A stretch of 64,000 nucleotides of DNA, from positions 24,033,381-24,097,380 of the forward strand of contig NC_034415.1 of the NCBI RefSeq assembly GCF_002078875.1. The letters are read 5' to 3'. The notes beneath the pieces are model-generated. The model had not been told where the DNA came from. It saw only the letters and a program-made list of their open reading frames with translations, and searched no databases. This document shows, piece by piece, positions 34,470-64,000 of this stretch. Origin of the DNA: Numida meleagris (lineage: Eukaryota > Chordata > Aves > Galliformes > Numididae). The first letter of the stretch is position 1. Every line of letters starts with the position of its first letter. Both the position numbers and the translations under genes were made by a program.

Positions 34470-36209
34470 CTATACAAAGAATGATTGAGTTTTTACACTT
34501 AAGTTTTCATATGCAATATGTAAATAGCATTAACTGTTCATCTTGAATTGTATCTGAATTGAGAAATTTACCTGAAATGAATTTTATGAGAAAGTCGCTT
34601 TTAAAAAAAATGAATTTTTCATCTATAATTTTAACTGGAGAAGACTTTTATAAAGGGTGTCTATTTTTAATACAATGCAAGTTCTCAGTGCTGAGGAACA
34701 GGTGGTTCTGTCTCCCTGCATATTAATTTGCATTATAAAACAATGACATTTCCTTAGGAGAGGTAAAAGCAGAGCTATAAACTGTCAGTCTTCTCTTCTG
34801 CTGGGAACAATCACTTTAGAAAGAATATTCACCGTGAGGTACTTCTATACGAATCTTCCTGACAAGCATCTCCATTGGAGAAAAAGGGCCACCAGAAGAC
34901 CTCCCATCTCCACACATCAGAACTGGTTACTGAGAAGAATCTCTCTCAAAAGGGAGGTAGAAGTGTGCCCTCAAAAAACACAGGTGTACAAGCATGGAGG
35001 TGGCCTGGAGAACAGTAAATACTGTGAAAATGTGTTACCTCTGACTGCACTGGCTCTGCAGAAAAGCAGCATCGATACGGCAGGCAGAATCGGACACGGA
35101 GCTATAGCCCTTCGCTCTGTTCTCAGAGCACCCCCTTCCTCATGGATTCTCCAGAAACATCGAGAAAAAGCAAAACGGAAAATTGCTCTCTTTTGTAAAG
35201 GGCAGAGCACTGTGCCAGAAGAGCCTGCTCCAACCTGAGCTCCTTACCACAGGAAACGTTGCCATACATCTCTTCAAACATGGACACCTCAAGCAGGCAA
35301 ACCCAACAACTGCCATTGTAAGGAGGAAGTGACTGTCACAGTGACTGCTTGCTGCCCTGCGTCCAGTGGAATATTGCTGTTTCTTAAGTGACCTTCAAGG
35401 ACTTGTGCTTTAAATACATTAAAAACTTTAAATTACATTTGTTCTGATGACAGAACTTTTTCCTAAAGTCCTCCCATTTTTTTTTTTAAGCTTTTCAAAG
35501 CAGTGATGCAGCTTTATCCTGCCACCATCTTTTTCTCTGCCCCCAAGCCCCCATAAATCATTCAGCCACTACAAACAGCAGACTGGACACAAAGACAAGA
35601 CTGAAGAAAAAGTCAAGAAACTCGCATGGCTTTTTTCCACCAGCACATTTCTCATAGCAGCAAAAAAGTAACTACTAAAAGCTACAGAAGAGACATTCTA
35701 TGCACAACTGAAAATGCCCAGAATTCAGAGCTCCTCCCTGCTGTGCTTCTTGTGCACCGTTCTCACACCATTTCAAGTAAGCAGATATTTGGAAAAAGCA
35801 ATGCTTCGTTCTCAACTGCTAGCGGTACGAATCCAGATGGGTGCTTAAAGCTAACTGATTAAATCTGCGAACCTCAAAAGTTTTGTTTGTTTTTCCAGTT
35901 GTTGCACTTGATGTTGTATCTTGCTTAGCAGATGCTGCGAACACAAGCAAGAAAAGGCACACGATTGAGAGGTGAGCTGCACAAACGTAAGTATTTGAAA
36001 AGCGACTGTTGGGAAAACAAATGTTTTATGCATTATGGTTGGTTTGAGAGTTTTTGCCATGTTATTACATTAATGTTTTATGTATCATCTTTAAAATTTT
36101 GAATGACTTGATTTCTCACCGACTTGAAAGAGAAGGAAAAATAATTCCGAAGTGTCAGGAATTGTCTGCACCAAAGTCTGTCACAAACAGGACATCAAAG
36201 AAGGAAAAG

Positions 36210-64000
<27,791 letters not shown>

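Larger units (their letters stand above)
28501..36209. other. Stretch between RNF11 and the TTC39A stop; probably includes the TTC39A 3' UTR
   Basis: No exon with recognisable homology is found on either strand. A short GC-rich patch at about 28600-28870 gives overlapping open frames on both strands. From about 29460 the + strand becomes rich in A and C: 34 of the 40 bases at 30941-30980 are A or C. This is the mirror image of RNF11 and fits minus-strand transcription. Minus-strand poly(A) signals occur at 34464-34469 (AATAAA), 34666-34671 (ATTAAA), 32431-32436 (AATAAA) and 29473-29478 (AATAAA). The true 3' end of TTC39A could be at any of these, and a separate minus-strand noncoding transcript is also possible. 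Confidence 0.6.

Overview
The window is vertebrate nuclear DNA, almost certainly from a bird and probably a galliform such as chicken. Four fragments carry the 3'-end signature of CR1 LINEs, the main avian repeat family. There are no primate or rodent SINEs. The two genes found are multi-exon genes with GT-AG introns. The species is inferred, not proven.

Two protein-coding genes converge tail to tail. RNF11 lies on the + strand from a CpG island at about 1-1230, with coding exons at 660-782, 25455-25624 and 26188-26359. The spliced frame gives a complete 154-residue RING-H2 protein. Intron 1 is 24.7 kb and holds most of the left half of the window. TTC39A lies on the - strand. Sixteen coding exons between 61326 and 36210 splice in one continuous frame and give the last 527 residues plus the stop codon. 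Its first coding exon(s) and promoter lie beyond 64000. The RNF11-TTC39A pair in this orientation matches the human 1p32.3 neighbourhood.

From 26360 to about 28500 is the AT-rich 3' UTR or flank of RNF11. From about 29460 to 36209 lies sequence whose + strand is rich in A and C, opposite to the G+T bias inside RNF11. With a - strand AATAAA at 29473-29478, this suggests that minus-strand transcription from TTC39A runs several kb past its stop codon.

Repeats are sparse: four CR1 3' ends, one MIR/CORE-SINE relic, an (AC)17 microsatellite, several poly(A)/poly(T) tracts, a perfect 20-bp tandem duplication, and a pair of about 90-bp direct repeats 1082 bp apart whose family I do not recognise. 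I saw no rRNA, tRNA, CRISPR array, operon or prokaryote-type system. RNF11 (NEDD4-family ubiquitin adaptor) and TTC39A (TPR/Iml2-like protein) are neighbours by synteny; nothing here links their functions.
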